Assembly: GCF_018224955.1 (NCBI RefSeq)
Contig: NZ_JAGTUU010000007.1
Coordinates: 247,153-311,152 of the forward strand
Direction of reading: 5' to 3'
From: Thetidibacter halocola
Lineage (GTDB): Bacteria; Pseudomonadota; Alphaproteobacteria; Rhodobacterales; Rhodobacteraceae
Length of the DNA stretch: 64,000 nt
Below the pieces are notes generated by a model, which worked only from the letters and a program-made list of their open reading frames with translations, did no database searches and was not told the origin of the DNA. The translations under genes were made by a program, and so were the position numbers. Below are positions 36,774 to 45,409 of this stretch, in pieces. Numbering within the stretch: the first letter of the stretch is position 1; each line of letters begins with the position of its first letter.

Positions 36774-37717
36774 CAGTGCCGCCCGGTTCTCCCGCTGATG
36801 GCGACCGCTACATCGTCGCCTCGGGCGCGACGGGTGACTGGATGGGATGGGATCTGAACGTCGCGCTCTGGACCGATGGCGCGTGGCTCCGCCTGCCGCC
36901 ACGGACCGGCTGGCGGGCGTGGGTCGAGGATGAGGGGCTGCTGGTGGTCTACGACGGGGCCGGCTGGGTCGGGACCACGCCGGCGGAGCTGCAGAATCTC
37001 GCGCTGCTGGGGCTGGGCACGACGGCGGACACCTCGAACCCGTTCTCGGCCAAGCTCAACGCCGCGCTGTGGACGGCAAAAACCGTCGCCGAGGGCGGCA
37101 CCGGCAATCTGTTCTACACCATGAACAAGGAAGCCGCGGGCGACGATCTCGGGCTGACGCTACAGACCGGCTTCGTCATCAAGGCGCTTCTGGGGCTGTT
37201 CGGTTCAGACAGGTTCCGCCTCGCGGTCTCCGCTGACGGCAGCACCTTTTTCGACGGGCTGATCGTCGACAACGCCACGGGCATCGCCGATCTTCCCCGG
37301 CTGCCCCGCTTCAAGGCCTACACCGATTACGACAACTACGTCGGCGTCGGGACCTGGACGACCATCGGAATCAACAACACCGACTACAATGATCAGGGGG
37401 CGTTCGATGCTGCGAACAATCGGTTCGTGGCACCTGCGGACGGGACCTACCTCTTCGGCACAACGCTGCTGTTCAAGGTCAATACCAGCACATCCGCGCG
37501 TATGAGCGGGCGGCTCCTTCTCAATGGTACGACGGAGATCCGCGGCTCACGCGGCGAAGTTACCAGTTCGCATGTCTCCGAGGCGACCGCGCTCTGGTTG
37601 CAGACGATGGTGGTGCTGACGGCCGGCGACACGGTCGAGCTGCAGGGCAGCTTCCGGGCGCAGGACGGGTATTTCGCCGCTGATCAGACGTCCTTCTGGG
37701 GTTGCAAGGTCGGGTGA
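36641..37717 (+). CDS. DUF2793 phage-type protein with C-terminal C1q/TNF-like domain
   Basis: About 358 residues from the first codon of similarity (CTG at 36641). The N-terminal DUF2793 part reads DTTHLLLPYILAAQAQKHVT, NEALRILDGLVQ and PGSPADGDRYIV, known from phage and gene-transfer-agent-like tail proteins. The last 130 residues form a C1q-like jelly roll (NRFVAPADGTYLFGTTLLF, GRLLLNGTTEIRGS, TAGDTVELQGSF). The codon at 36641 stands where ATG would be expected, so the start codon is lost at the joint with the preceding fragment; expression would need CTG or translation from the upstream frame. A receptor-binding or tail-fibre role is inferred. Confidence 0.78.
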   Translation: MSDDTTHLLLPYILAAQAQKHVTHNEALRILDGLVQLSALDRDLTVPPGSPADGDRYIVASGATGDWMGWDLNVALWTDGAWLRLPPRTGWRAWVEDEGLLVVYDGAGWVGTTPAELQNLALLGLGTTADTSNPFSAKLNAALWTAKTVAEGGTGNLFYTMNKEAAGDDLGLTLQTGFVIKALLGLFGSDRFRLAVSADGSTFFDGLIVDNATGIADLPRLPRFKAYTDYDNYVGVGTWTTIGINNTDYNDQGAFDAANNRFVAPADGTYLFGTTLLFKVNTSTSARMSGRLLLNGTTEIRGSRGEVTSSHVSEATALWLQTMVVLTAGDTVELQGSFRAQDGYFAADQTSFWGCKVG

Positions 37718-37783
37718 GCCGATCCCAGCGGGCAGCGACGCGCATTGAAACCGGGTCCCCCAATATCGGCAATCGACATTAGT

Positions 37784-38293
37784 CTACGCTGACGTGATCC
37801 CAGTTTCATGATGAAAGACAAGGTTGAAGCCTTCGTCCCGCGTTGGTGCTGTCAGGTAGGATGAAAACTCATGGAACTGCGCCTCCGACACTGCGAAGGG
37901 GTGATCGCCTGCTGCGTTCCGCGCGCGTAGCCGGGCTAGGCAGACCTCGTCTGACGCATCAAGGACATGAAGCTCGTGCGCAGTTTCGGTGCGCGTGAGG
38001 ATATCCCGCATCCATGCACGCTGCGCAACGGTGTTCGCCGGGAAATCGAGGACGACCGAAACGCCCGCATTCAGCACGGCGGCCACATGGGGGCCCATGA
38101 CATGCCGGAGCTTTTTCGAACACCTTGCATAATCCTGAAGCGACTTCAGTTCATCTGCAAAGAGCGCGTCGAGCCAGACGTCCTCGGCCATGAGAACCGT
38201 TCCGGGTGCGGCGCTGAGCCGGGTGGCCAAGGTCGATTTTCCCGAGGCAATCTTTCCGAACAGCATGTGCAGCGTTGAAGAGGTGGTCGACAT
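37784..38293 (-). CDS. P-loop kinase-like ATP-binding protein
   Basis: A 169-residue AAA_33/zeta-toxin-like small kinase: Walker A FGKIASGKSTLATRL (residues 12-26), a DVWLDALF-like substrate region, VVLDFPANT as the Walker B strand and a lid with RLRARNAAGDHPF. Proteins of this group phosphorylate small molecules or nucleotides; the substrate is unknown. It is the last gene of a minus-strand run, 24 bases after the VOC gene. Confidence 0.85.
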   Translation of the reverse strand: MSTTSSTLHMLFGKIASGKSTLATRLSAAPGTVLMAEDVWLDALFADELKSLQDYARCSKKLRHVMGPHVAAVLNAGVSVVLDFPANTVAQRAWMRDILTRTETAHELHVLDASDEVCLARLRARNAAGDHPFAVSEAQFHEFSSYLTAPTRDEGFNLVFHHETGITSA

Positions 38294-38317
38294 TTTTGTT
38301 GGCTCCTTTGTGGCGGT

Positions 38318-38800
38318 TCACTGGCCTTGTGGCTCAGGCATCGCGCCTGAAGACGCCACCCAGCGCGGATCCTTGGCGACGAGTTCGACGGTGTTACCGT
38401 CCGGGTCGAAGGTGAAGACCCCGCGCCACCCCACCCAATCGAACGTCTCGACGCTGTGGTCCCGGCCGAGTTTTTCGTACCACGCGATAACCGCGTCCTG
38501 CTCGTCCCACGGCAGGCTCAGTGCAATGTGATGTAGCGAGGATCCGGGACCGGTCCTTGGGGGCAACTTCCCTCCCCGGGTTCGGCCAGCGTCTTCTATG
38601 TCGTGGCGAAACAGGGCCAACACGGCAGTATGGCCGTCAAAGCCTTCGGAAATCCTTAAGAAGACGATGCGGCCGTTGTCCGGATCGTTGAATGGTTCAA
38701 GGCCGATGACATCACGGTAGAACGCGACCATGCCTTCCAGATCGATACACCGTATGGCAATTTCGCCAAGGGCGCGGACAATGAATCCCCTTTGGGACAT
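38318..38800 (-). CDS. VOC (glyoxalase/bleomycin resistance) family protein
   Basis: A 160-residue protein with the beta-alpha-beta-beta-beta repeats of the vicinal-oxygen-chelate superfamily. Candidate metal ligands are the His in SLHHIALSLP and Glu in DPDGNTVELVAKD; the first module begins ALGEIAIRCIDLEGMVAFYR. ATG 38800 is chosen because GGGAG lies seven bases upstream; longer in-frame starts lack similarity. It is close to the kinase-like gene on the same strand; substrate unknown. Confidence 0.88.
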   Translation of the reverse strand: MSQRGFIVRALGEIAIRCIDLEGMVAFYRDVIGLEPFNDPDNGRIVFLRISEGFDGHTAVLALFRHDIEDAGRTRGGKLPPRTGPGSSLHHIALSLPWDEQDAVIAWYEKLGRDHSVETFDWVGWRGVFTFDPDGNTVELVAKDPRWVASSGAMPEPQGQ

Positions 38801-38901
38801 GGTCTTTCTCCCGTGTGGTCGGGACATGTCGAACCGGTCTTTGGCGGAAAGCGTGCCTGGCCGCACTTGCCCCGAAGGCTTCGGTTGGAACGGGTTTCAT
38901 A

Positions 38902-39579
38902 TCAGGCCGGGCTCCGTTGGAACAGCAGCCGAAGGCAGAATGCCGTCTCCGCCAGGATCGTCAGGCCGTAGGCCGGCGTGAATGCCGCTGACCAGTCGGG
39001 TGCGAACAGGCGCAGGCCGCTGCCGACCAGATAGACCAGCCCGGCGACCGACAGCCCCACTCCGAACGCTGGCGCAAAGAGGCCCGAGCGCCAGACAAGT
39101 GCGCCCATCATCAAGCTGTTCACCCCGAAGAACACGAGGCCGAGGTCGTAGCCATGCGCGTGCAGGTCGAGAAACGCCAGGGCAAGGGTGGCGGCCCCGG
39201 TCGGTGGGTCGGCGCGGGTCAGCACCAGCCAGGCCATCAGCAAGGCCATGAGGCTGGTGGCGATCAGGACGGTCTGGATCAGCCGGAAGACCATGGCAGA
39301 CAGCGCAAGGCCCGGCGCCACCGCCCGAAAGACCAGGTAGAGCAGGATCGCCACCCCCGCGTCGCACAGCGCCATTACCAGGTCGGCGGCGATGGCAAGG
39401 CGGAACCGGCCGGGCGCGGCGAGGATGGCCCTCGCGGTGCCCGCCGCATCGTCAAGGTCGATCAGCGGCCCGCGCAGGCCGATCTCGGCGCCAAGACCGG
39501 CGAGGATGATGACCAGGTAAAGCAACCCGGCGAGCCGCGTCCGGCGCGCAAGCTCGGGGGATGATGTGAGAGTCGGCAT
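38902..39579 (-). CDS. DUF4386 family membrane protein
   Basis: A 225-residue protein with six hydrophobic helices; the segments RRTRLAGLLYLVIILAGLGA, MVFRLIQTVLIATSLM, and GLVFFGVNSLMMGALVWRSG are typical of DUF4386. GGAAAGGA lies ten bases before ATG 39579. It is 26 bases downstream of the EamA-type transporter. No biochemical role is known for the family. Confidence 0.88.
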   Translation of the reverse strand: MPTLTSSPELARRTRLAGLLYLVIILAGLGAEIGLRGPLIDLDDAAGTARAILAAPGRFRLAIAADLVMALCDAGVAILLYLVFRAVAPGLALSAMVFRLIQTVLIATSLMALLMAWLVLTRADPPTGAATLALAFLDLHAHGYDLGLVFFGVNSLMMGALVWRSGLFAPAFGVGLSVAGLVYLVGSGLRLFAPDWSAAFTPAYGLTILAETAFCLRLLFQRSPA

Positions 39580-39605
39580 GTCGAGATTCCTTTCCAGGAG
39601 GGAGG

Positions 39606-40505
39606 TCATGCAAGTCCGGACTGCGTGCGAGGCGAACGCAGCGACGGGATGCTCGCCGATGGCCGGTTCGCCCGCTGTCCCGCCCAGACGGAACCGAGGA
39701 CGATGGCGGCGCCCAGCCCCTGCAGGGGCGTCAGGGACTGGCCCAGCCAGACCCAGCCCAGCAGAACGGCGGTCACCGGGCTCATCATGCCGAGCATCGA
39801 GACGGCGCCGGGTTCGATCCGGGCGATGCCCCGGAACCAGAGCGCATAGGTCGCCGCCGCCCCGATGAGGCCGAGCCAGGCCAGCCCGGCGAGATTTGTC
39901 GCCGTGAGGGGCGGCAGCGCCGGTTCCATGATCAGCGCCAGCGGCAGCAGGATCAGCCCGCCGGCGGTCAGCTGCCACGCAGTGAAGCTGAGGGCCGAGA
40001 CCGGCGGCTGCCATTTCCGACTGAGAACGGTTCCTGCCGCCATCGACGCCGCACCGCCCAGTCCGGCCGCGATGCCGACTGGATCGAGGGCCGCCTCCGG
40101 TCCGATGAGCAGCAGCGCCACGCCCAGAACGCCGCTGGCAGCTGCCGCGACCGCGCCCGCCCGGATCGGCGTGCCAAGCCAGCCGTGCGCCATCAGGATC
40201 ACCATGATCGCCTGCAACGCGCCCAGTGTCGCCGCGACCCCGCCGGGCAGCCGGTAGGCGGCCACGAACAGGAGCGACCAGAACAGCGCAAAGTTGAAGC
40301 TGCCCAGCAGGAATGTGCGCCCGAGCCAGGCGCGGGGCGGCAGGCAGCGCGTGACAGCCAGCAGCAGGAGCCCAGCGGGCAGCGCCCGAAGCGCGGCGAG
40401 GGTCACGGGGTAGCCGGCGGGCAAGGCCTCTGTCGTGACGAGATAGGTGCTACCCCAGATCGCCGGGGCGAGCGCCGTGAGAAGGATATCGGTGGTGCGG
40501 GACAT
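39606..40505 (-). CDS. EamA/DMT family transporter
   Basis: A 299-residue protein with ten membrane helices in two EamA repeats (first beginning LLTALAPAIWGSTYLV, second TVLSRKWQPPVSALSFTAWQ). Drug/metabolite exporter family; many members export amino acids or their derivatives. ATG 40505 follows AAGGAG by about nine bases. The sequence ends in a polar Ser/Arg tail. It belongs to the minus-strand run wrbA-DsbA-DUF1127-EamA-DUF4386. Confidence 0.92.
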   Translation of the reverse strand: MSRTTDILLTALAPAIWGSTYLVTTEALPAGYPVTLAALRALPAGLLLLAVTRCLPPRAWLGRTFLLGSFNFALFWSLLFVAAYRLPGGVAATLGALQAIMVILMAHGWLGTPIRAGAVAAAASGVLGVALLLIGPEAALDPVGIAAGLGGAASMAAGTVLSRKWQPPVSALSFTAWQLTAGGLILLPLALIMEPALPPLTATNLAGLAWLGLIGAAATYALWFRGIARIEPGAVSMLGMMSPVTAVLLGWVWLGQSLTPLQGLGAAIVLGSVWAGQRANRPSASIPSLRSPRTQSGLA

Positions 40506-40528
40506 AGATCATGTCTCCTTGAAGAGGC

Positions 40529-40678
40529 TCACCAGAGCCCTTGGGAGGGAAGGCGTGGACGCTCGGGCCAGGGATCAAGGCCGATGTCGCGCATCAGGTG
40601 GGGCGGCAGGTGGCGCGGCACACCGCGCGGGATCGGACGGCGATCCGGGTCCTTGAGACGAAAGAACGGGAGGGACAT
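40529..40678 (-). CDS. DUF1127-like very small protein (49 residues)
   Basis: A 49-residue frame missed by length cut-offs: starts MSLPFFRLKDPDRRPIPRGV and continues PRHLPPHLMRDIGLDPWPER, where L-x-x-H-L-x-x-D-I-G-L is the DUF1127 core. AAAGGA lies seven bases upstream of ATG 40678. It sits 12 bases downstream of the DsbA-like gene and 23 bases before the EamA gene, in the same operon. The role may resemble that of other DUF1127 proteins, which is itself unclear. Confidence 0.75.
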   Translation of the reverse strand: MSLPFFRLKDPDRRPIPRGVPRHLPPHLMRDIGLDPWPERPRLPSQGLW

Positions 40679-40690
40679 GGCGGGTTCCTT

Positions 40691-41332
40691 TCAGGCGACG
40701 AGGCGCAGGGCGGCGCGCAGTTGCGCGGCCAAGTCTTCACGCGGCCCGTTGACGAGGCGGGTGCCCGTCTCGCGGACGATGAGGGTCGGGACGGAACGGA
40801 CCTGGAGCGCACGGGCGCGCTGGCGGTCGGCCTCAACGGCGCGAGCCGTGGACGGGTCCTCGAAGGCCTCAGCAAGGGCCGCGGCCTCGAAGCCGAGGTC
40901 CCGCCCGGTGCGAAGCACGACCTCGGGATCGGCGATGTTCCCGGCCTCGGTCAGATGCGCGCGCTGGAGGCGGTCGAACATGTCCCAGTGGGCGGATTGC
41001 CCGCCGATCCGTTCCGCCGCCTTGCAGCCGACCGCCGCGGTCATCCCGTGCGGGTAATCGAACGGCGCCGTCCGCATCGCGTCGATATCAACCAGCTCCG
41101 GCCGGTCGCTGACCGCGCGGCAGACGGCCCAGTGCCCCAGGATCGTTTCGCGCGCGCTCTCGGGCGTACCCCAGCGCGCGGCCATTTCGGCGCTGCTGGC
41201 CTGAAGGACAAAGGTGCGGTGCCGGATGTCGAGATCGAACTCGGCCGCCAGCGCCCGCATCCGCGACGAGATGTTGAAGCACCAGCAGCAGACCACGTCG
41301 TGGAAGAAGTCGATGGTCAGAGCGGGCATCAT
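40691..41332 (-). CDS. DsbA family (FrnE-like) oxidoreductase
   Basis: A 213-residue thioredoxin-fold protein without signal peptide. The redox site is C-C-W-C at residues 15-18 (CxxC) in VVCCWCFN; the cis-Pro loop is VRSVPTLIV. Such cytoplasmic FrnE-like DsbA proteins act in polyketide or stress-linked isomerisation. The start overlaps the wrbA stop (ATGATG with embedded TGA), so it is translated with wrbA. Confidence 0.9.
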   Translation of the reverse strand: MMPALTIDFFHDVVCCWCFNISSRMRALAAEFDLDIRHRTFVLQASSAEMAARWGTPESARETILGHWAVCRAVSDRPELVDIDAMRTAPFDYPHGMTAAVGCKAAERIGGQSAHWDMFDRLQRAHLTEAGNIADPEVVLRTGRDLGFEAAALAEAFEDPSTARAVEADRQRARALQVRSVPTLIVRETGTRLVNGPREDLAAQLRAALRLVA

Positions 41333-41952
41333 GCGGCCTCCTCTGCGAGGTTGGCATCGGCCAGCCGCTTGGCGATGCGCGCCACATGCGCACCCTGGAA
41401 CCGCGCACCCGCCAAGTCGGTCTCGGTGGGCGTGCGTGACCCGTCGGCCCCGGCGATCGTGCCCGCGCCATAGGGGGCGCCGCCGACGATAGCCTCGGCC
41501 GTCGTCTGACCGCCAAAGGTGTAGGGCATCCCCGCGATCAGCATCCCGAAATGCTGCAGCGGGATCTGGGTGGAGAGCAATGTCGCCTCGTGCCCGCCAT
41601 GCTGCGAGCCTGTGGAGGCGAAGACGGCCGCGACCTTGCCCACCAGCGCATTCCGCGCCCAGAGGCCTCCAGCCTGATCGAGGAAGGACTTCATCTGGCC
41701 AGCCATCATGCCGAACAGCGTCGGCGTGCCGAAGATGATGGCATCATAAGCTTCCAGATCGGCAGGCGCAGCGACGGGCGTGTCATCCGCCGCGAATCCG
41801 GCCTTCTGCTGGATATCTTCGGGGACCGTTTCGGGCACACGGCGGACATCAACACGGGTGCCGCGAACGCTGCGCGCGCCTTCCGCCTCCGCCTGCGCGA
41901 GGGCACGAACATGGCCGTAGCTGGAATAGTAGAGAACAAGAACGCGGGTCAT
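41329..41952 (-). CDS. wrbA: NAD(P)H:quinone oxidoreductase, WrbA type
   Basis: A 207-residue flavodoxin-fold protein. FMN-binding motif [12 protein letters not shown] at the N-terminus, the WrbA-specific insertion with [25 protein letters not shown], and [15 protein letters not shown] are all present. It reduces quinones by two electrons and protects against electrophile stress. Its ribosome binding site is buried in a predicted hairpin (see 41956-41993). First gene of the run toward DsbA, DUF1127 and EamA; a LysR gene lies 107 bases upstream in the same direction. Confidence 0.93.
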   Translation of the reverse strand: MTRVLVLYYSSYGHVRALAQAEAEGARSVRGTRVDVRRVPETVPEDIQQKAGFAADDTPVAAPADLEAYDAIIFGTPTLFGMMAGQMKSFLDQAGGLWARNALVGKVAAVFASTGSQHGGHEATLLSTQIPLQHFGMLIAGMPYTFGGQTTAEAIVGGAPYGAGTIAGADGSRTPTETDLAGARFQGAHVARIAKRLADANLAEEAA

Positions 41953-41955
41953 GGG

Positions 41956-41993
41956 ATCCTCTCAAAGCTTGGGGTTTCGTTGGCTGAGAGGAT
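41956..41993 (-). promoter_or_regulatory. hairpin sequestering the wrbA ribosome binding site
   Basis: On the minus strand ATCCTCTCA (41993-41985) is followed by a 20-base loop and TGAGAGGAT (41964-41956), a perfect 9-bp stem. The second arm contains the GAGAGG Shine-Dalgarno three bases before the spacer CCC and the wrbA ATG at 41952. Folding would block translation of wrbA. A DNA operator for the adjacent LysR protein is the alternative reading. Confidence 0.5.
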
Positions 41994-42059
41994 GGGGGAT
42001 CGGGCGTTCCGGAATAACCGGCCCTCTGTCACTTCATTCTTTACGCCTGTTGAAGAATG

Positions 42060-42947
42060 TCAGGGCCGCAACGCGATGCGAAGATGGTCGAGAAACGCTG
42101 TCACCTTGGCGTCCATGCCCAGCCGCGAGGATGTGACGGCAAAGATCTCCGGTGCGGGAAGCTCCCAGTCTGGCAGGACGCGCACCAGTTCGCCGCGCGC
42201 CTCGGGCGCGTTCGAGACGAAGTCCGGCAAGGTACCGATGCCCTGACCCGCGATCAGCAGGTCACGCAGGACAAGACTGTTGCCCACTCGGACTGGTGGA
42301 TCAAGGTCGATGGCGATTGTACCAGAAGGACCCTGCAGGGCCCACGAGGTCAGATGGTCCGCGAGCAGGAAGCCGATGACCCGGTGCTTCGTAATGTCCT
42401 GAGGCGCCTGTGGAACGCCGGCCCTTTCAAGATAGGCGGGCGCGGCGAAGATCTGTTGCCGCATCGTTCCGATCTTGCGCGCCACCAGCGCCGAGTCCGG
42501 CATTGCGGCCCGGATGCGGATGGAAACGTCGAAACCGCCCTCGACCATGTCCACGACACGGTCGTCCATCGACAGCGTGACCCTTAGGTCGGGATAGCTG
42601 CCGAGAAACCCCGGCAAGATCGGGGCGATCACCGTCTGCCCGAAGGAGCTTGAGGCGTTAACCTTCAGATGACCCTGGACGGCGCCAGCGCCGTCGCGGA
42701 TCGACGTCTCGACCTGTGTCACGGCATCGAGGATGCCGGACGCCTCGTCGTAGTAGAACCGCCCGGCATCAGTCAGCGACATGGCGCGCGTCGTGCGTGT
42801 AAGCAGGGTCGTCCCGAGGCTTTCCTCGAGCAGCTTGATCTCGCGGCTCAGAAGCGCAGGCGACACGCCCAGGTCCTCCGCTGCGCGAGCGAAGCTGCCG
42901 CGTTCAACGATGCGGCGGAAGGCCTGCATGACGGAAAGCTTGTCCAT
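42060..42947 (-). CDS. LysR family transcriptional regulator
   Basis: A 295-residue LysR-type regulator: N-terminal winged HTH (MQAFRRIVERGSFARAAEDL, PALLSREIKLLEESLG, and TRAMSLTDAG) and a periplasmic-binding-like effector domain from about residue 90 (LKVNASSSFGQTVIAPILPG). It lies directly upstream of wrbA on the same strand, separated by 107 bases. Regulation of the wrbA run is likely but not shown. ATG 42947 gives the normal family length; the upstream extension of the frame has no similarity. Confidence 0.92.
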   Translation of the reverse strand: MDKLSVMQAFRRIVERGSFARAAEDLGVSPALLSREIKLLEESLGTTLLTRTTRAMSLTDAGRFYYDEASGILDAVTQVETSIRDGAGAVQGHLKVNASSSFGQTVIAPILPGFLGSYPDLRVTLSMDDRVVDMVEGGFDVSIRIRAAMPDSALVARKIGTMRQQIFAAPAYLERAGVPQAPQDITKHRVIGFLLADHLTSWALQGPSGTIAIDLDPPVRVGNSLVLRDLLIAGQGIGTLPDFVSNAPEARGELVRVLPDWELPAPEIFAVTSSRLGMDAKVTAFLDHLRIALRP

Positions 42948-43174
42948 TACTCTCTGTCGCTCCTGGCGGGGACGCTCCCTGCGTGTCACATGCGCATTGA
43001 CCCTAGCACAGGGACGGCAAGGCGCACACGGATTGCGCTCGCGCCAGTTGGCGGACGCCTCGTGGCAATGAAAGCCGATGGTGTCCGCGTTGTCGAAGCA
43101 TCGAAGGCCACGCCATGGATTTGCGCTGAAGCGCGGGCCCTCCGATCTCGGCGAAGGGCCTTCCACTGCCATGC

Positions 43175-44119
43175 CTATGCAGCCTGCCGGACCGAAAGCC
43201 AGTTCAGCATTGCCCTGGTGGTCTCTTCCGGCTTCTCCTGCTGGATCCAGTGACCGCAGTCGAGGCTGAGCATTTCCACGTGCGGGATGAAATCAGAGAT
43301 CGTCTCGGACGGCGGGATCAAGTCCTGTGTCCCGTGGATCATGAGGGCGGGCTGGTGGACGATGGGGTCGACATCCGCAAGGATACGCCAGTTTCGATCC
43401 ATGTTCCGATACCAGTTGATGCTTGCTGTGAAACCGGACGCCTCGAAGGATGCGATGAAGACCGCAAGATCCTCGTCGCTCATCACCGGATCGCCCGCGG
43501 GCGCCGTGGTGGTTGCGAGGTTGATCATCATCATGCCGGGCTCGGGCGGTGCAGCGGGCACGTTCTTGCGGAACAGGTTGCGCAGAAAGCGGCCGGTGTT
43601 CGCATCCAGGACAGCGTCCGCGATACCCGGTTGGCGGTTGAAGTGGACAAAATAGTTGTCCGGCCCGAACACGCTTTCCATGAACTCGATCCAGGGAACC
43701 GGGGTGCGCGGCTGATAGGGCAGTGCCAGATTGATGATACGCGTGACGCGGCCCGGATGCAGGAGGGCCATGCTCCAGACGACGTTCGCGCCCCAGTCAT
43801 GGCCTGCAAAGGTCGCCTCTTCGTACCCGAAATGATCAAGCAGCGCGGCAAGATCGCCAGTCAGGTGCGCGATGTCGTACTCTGCTACCGCTGCTGGGCG
43901 CGACGAATTCCCGTAGCCTCGCTGGTTCGGAACGATGACATGGTAGCCGGCCGCCGCCAAGGCCGGCGCCTGATGCCGCCACGAATAGGCGTGCTCGGGC
44001 CATCCGTGGCACAGAACGATCGGGTTCCCCTTGTTCTCCCGACCGGCCTCGAAGACTTCGAGTTCGACATCGCCGACCGAAACCAGCGTTGGCGCTGGGA
44101 AATGAGCGTTGCGATTCAT
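43175..44119 (-). CDS. epoxide hydrolase-like alpha/beta hydrolase
   Basis: A 314-residue enzyme with the oxyanion motif HGWPEH (residues about 39-44) and the nucleophile elbow GHDWGA, in which Asp is the nucleophile, as in epoxide hydrolases and fluoroacetate/haloalkane dehalogenases. A late His is in LDCGHWIQQEKPEE, and a lid with PEPGMMM and NWYRNMDRNW offers two Tyr/Trp candidates. AAGGAGAG precedes ATG 44119 by eight bases. It is divergent to a WYL-type regulator, its probable controller. Confidence 0.91.
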   Translation of the reverse strand: MNRNAHFPAPTLVSVGDVELEVFEAGRENKGNPIVLCHGWPEHAYSWRHQAPALAAAGYHVIVPNQRGYGNSSRPAAVAEYDIAHLTGDLAALLDHFGYEEATFAGHDWGANVVWSMALLHPGRVTRIINLALPYQPRTPVPWIEFMESVFGPDNYFVHFNRQPGIADAVLDANTGRFLRNLFRKNVPAAPPEPGMMMINLATTTAPAGDPVMSDEDLAVFIASFEASGFTASINWYRNMDRNWRILADVDPIVHQPALMIHGTQDLIPPSETISDFIPHVEMLSLDCGHWIQQEKPEETTRAMLNWLSVRQAA

Positions 44120-44158
44120 GGCAGTCTCTCCTTTGTTGATTGCCTCGGCGCCCACCTA

Positions 44159-44184
44159 TGTCAAAATGGTTCCAAAATCTGACA
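44159..44184. promoter_or_regulatory. imperfect dyad operator between epoxide hydrolase-like gene and regulator
   Basis: TGTCA (44159-44163) and TGACA (44180-44184) form outer arms; inside lie TGG and CCA around a central TT (TGGTTCCA). The 26-bp dyad sits in the 88-base divergent spacer between the hydrolase gene and the DeoR/WYL-type regulator, the classical place for the operator of a local regulator. Confidence 0.45.
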
Positions 44185-44207
44185 CCTTTGTGTGGTGGTG
44201 AGCCGCC

Positions 44208-44921
44208 ATGAAGAGCCGTATTCGACAAGACGCAATCGTGCGGACCCTTCGCCGGGCTGGCACGACGACCATCGATACCTTGGTCCGAGAAGTCGGCGCG
44301 TCGCGCAGCACGATCCTGCGGGACCTCTCGGCCCTGCGCGACGAGGGCTACGTGATCCACGCCGAACAGGGCCGTGGCGGCGGGGTATACCTCGACCCCG
44401 GATCGGTGCAGACCGCGGCCCGGCTGTCCGTCGCCGAAGTGTTCGCGCTGATCATCAGCGTGTCGAGCATGCGCGCCGCGCGAACGCTTCCGTTCTCAAG
44501 CCTCGCCGATGCCGGGCTTGCGAAGATCGAGAAGGCATTGCCACCGGACAAGCTTCGCGATCTGCGCCGTATGCTCGACTGTCTCTATGTCGGGCCGCTG
44601 GCGCCTCAAGTCGATACGTCGACCCTAGGAGAGATGGACCCCGATCTGTTGCCAGCATTCGAGCGGTGCTTCCTCGACCGACTGTGTCTGAAGTTCCGCT
44701 ATTGCGACGCGAAAGGGGCCAAGTCCACGCGGCAGGTTGAGCCACAGGCCATGCTGATCTTGCCGCCGTTGTGGTACCTGGTCGCCTGGGATCCGATGAG
44801 GGAGGACTTCCGGCATTTCCGCATGGATCGGATCAGCCGACCCGAAGTCGTCGAGGGGACCGCATTCAGACCGAAGCATGTCCAGTTCGATGATGGCGTG
44901 CAACCCGTTCGATACGCGTAG
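44208..44921 (+). CDS. HTH/WYL-type transcriptional regulator
   Basis: A 237-residue protein with an N-terminal winged HTH (IVRTLRRAGTTTIDTLVREV, ASRSTILRDLSALRDEG, and GRGGGVYL) and a C-terminal WYL-like ligand domain (LKFRYCDAKGAKSTRQVEPQ, PLWYLVAWDPMREDFRHFRM, DRISRPEV). Such YafY-type regulators usually repress an adjacent operon. It is divergent to the epoxide hydrolase-like gene with a dyad in the spacer. ATG 44208 is preceded by a weak site; the length fits the family. Confidence 0.9.
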   Translation: MKSRIRQDAIVRTLRRAGTTTIDTLVREVGASRSTILRDLSALRDEGYVIHAEQGRGGGVYLDPGSVQTAARLSVAEVFALIISVSSMRAARTLPFSSLADAGLAKIEKALPPDKLRDLRRMLDCLYVGPLAPQVDTSTLGEMDPDLLPAFERCFLDRLCLKFRYCDAKGAKSTRQVEPQAMLILPPLWYLVAWDPMREDFRHFRMDRISRPEVVEGTAFRPKHVQFDDGVQPVRYA

Positions 44922-45409
44922 CGGCAGTCATGTGGCGGTGCTTGCGGCAGAGGTCACACGACGACCACGCTAAGGCACTTGTCTGACGGCCCGAGCGCGA
45001 ACGTCATCACGGGCTTCAGGTCCGTGAAACCCTCGCAGGCCATCGCCGCTTGCGCGTGCGCTGGTCGCTCGGCCCAATGGCGCGACAAGGTTCGCCGCGC
45101 AACGAGGCCCTGCGGGCATCAAAGAATTTGGGCCGTGCCATACGGCGACGATGACGCCTCAGTCACCCTCAGAGCCGTATCGAGAAGAAGATGCTTTGGA
45201 CGACACGGCCAGGCCAGCGGCGCATGGCCGGGATATTCAACCGACAGGTCATCGAGATTGAGGACTGCATCGCGGGGCTGAACAGCTGCTTCGCTCTCGA
45301 TACCTCTGTCACTTAAGCTGAGGGGCATTCGGTCTGGGGCAAGGGAAACCCGGCCATCGGTCCATTTGTCAAACGGAACCGTAAGACCGGGCTTTTTTCT
45401 GCCCTGGGG
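44922..45409. other. no supported gene; possible coding fossil
   Basis: In these 488 bases no frame shows a family or a convincing start. One plus-strand stretch (about 45190-45316) reads EKKMLWTTRPGQRRMAGIFN and IEIEDCIAGLNSCFALDTSV before a TAA, with protein-like composition, so it may be the end of a decayed gene or mobile element. A T-run at about 45393-45398 follows a GC-rich patch, but no clean terminator stem is evident. Confidence 0.4.
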
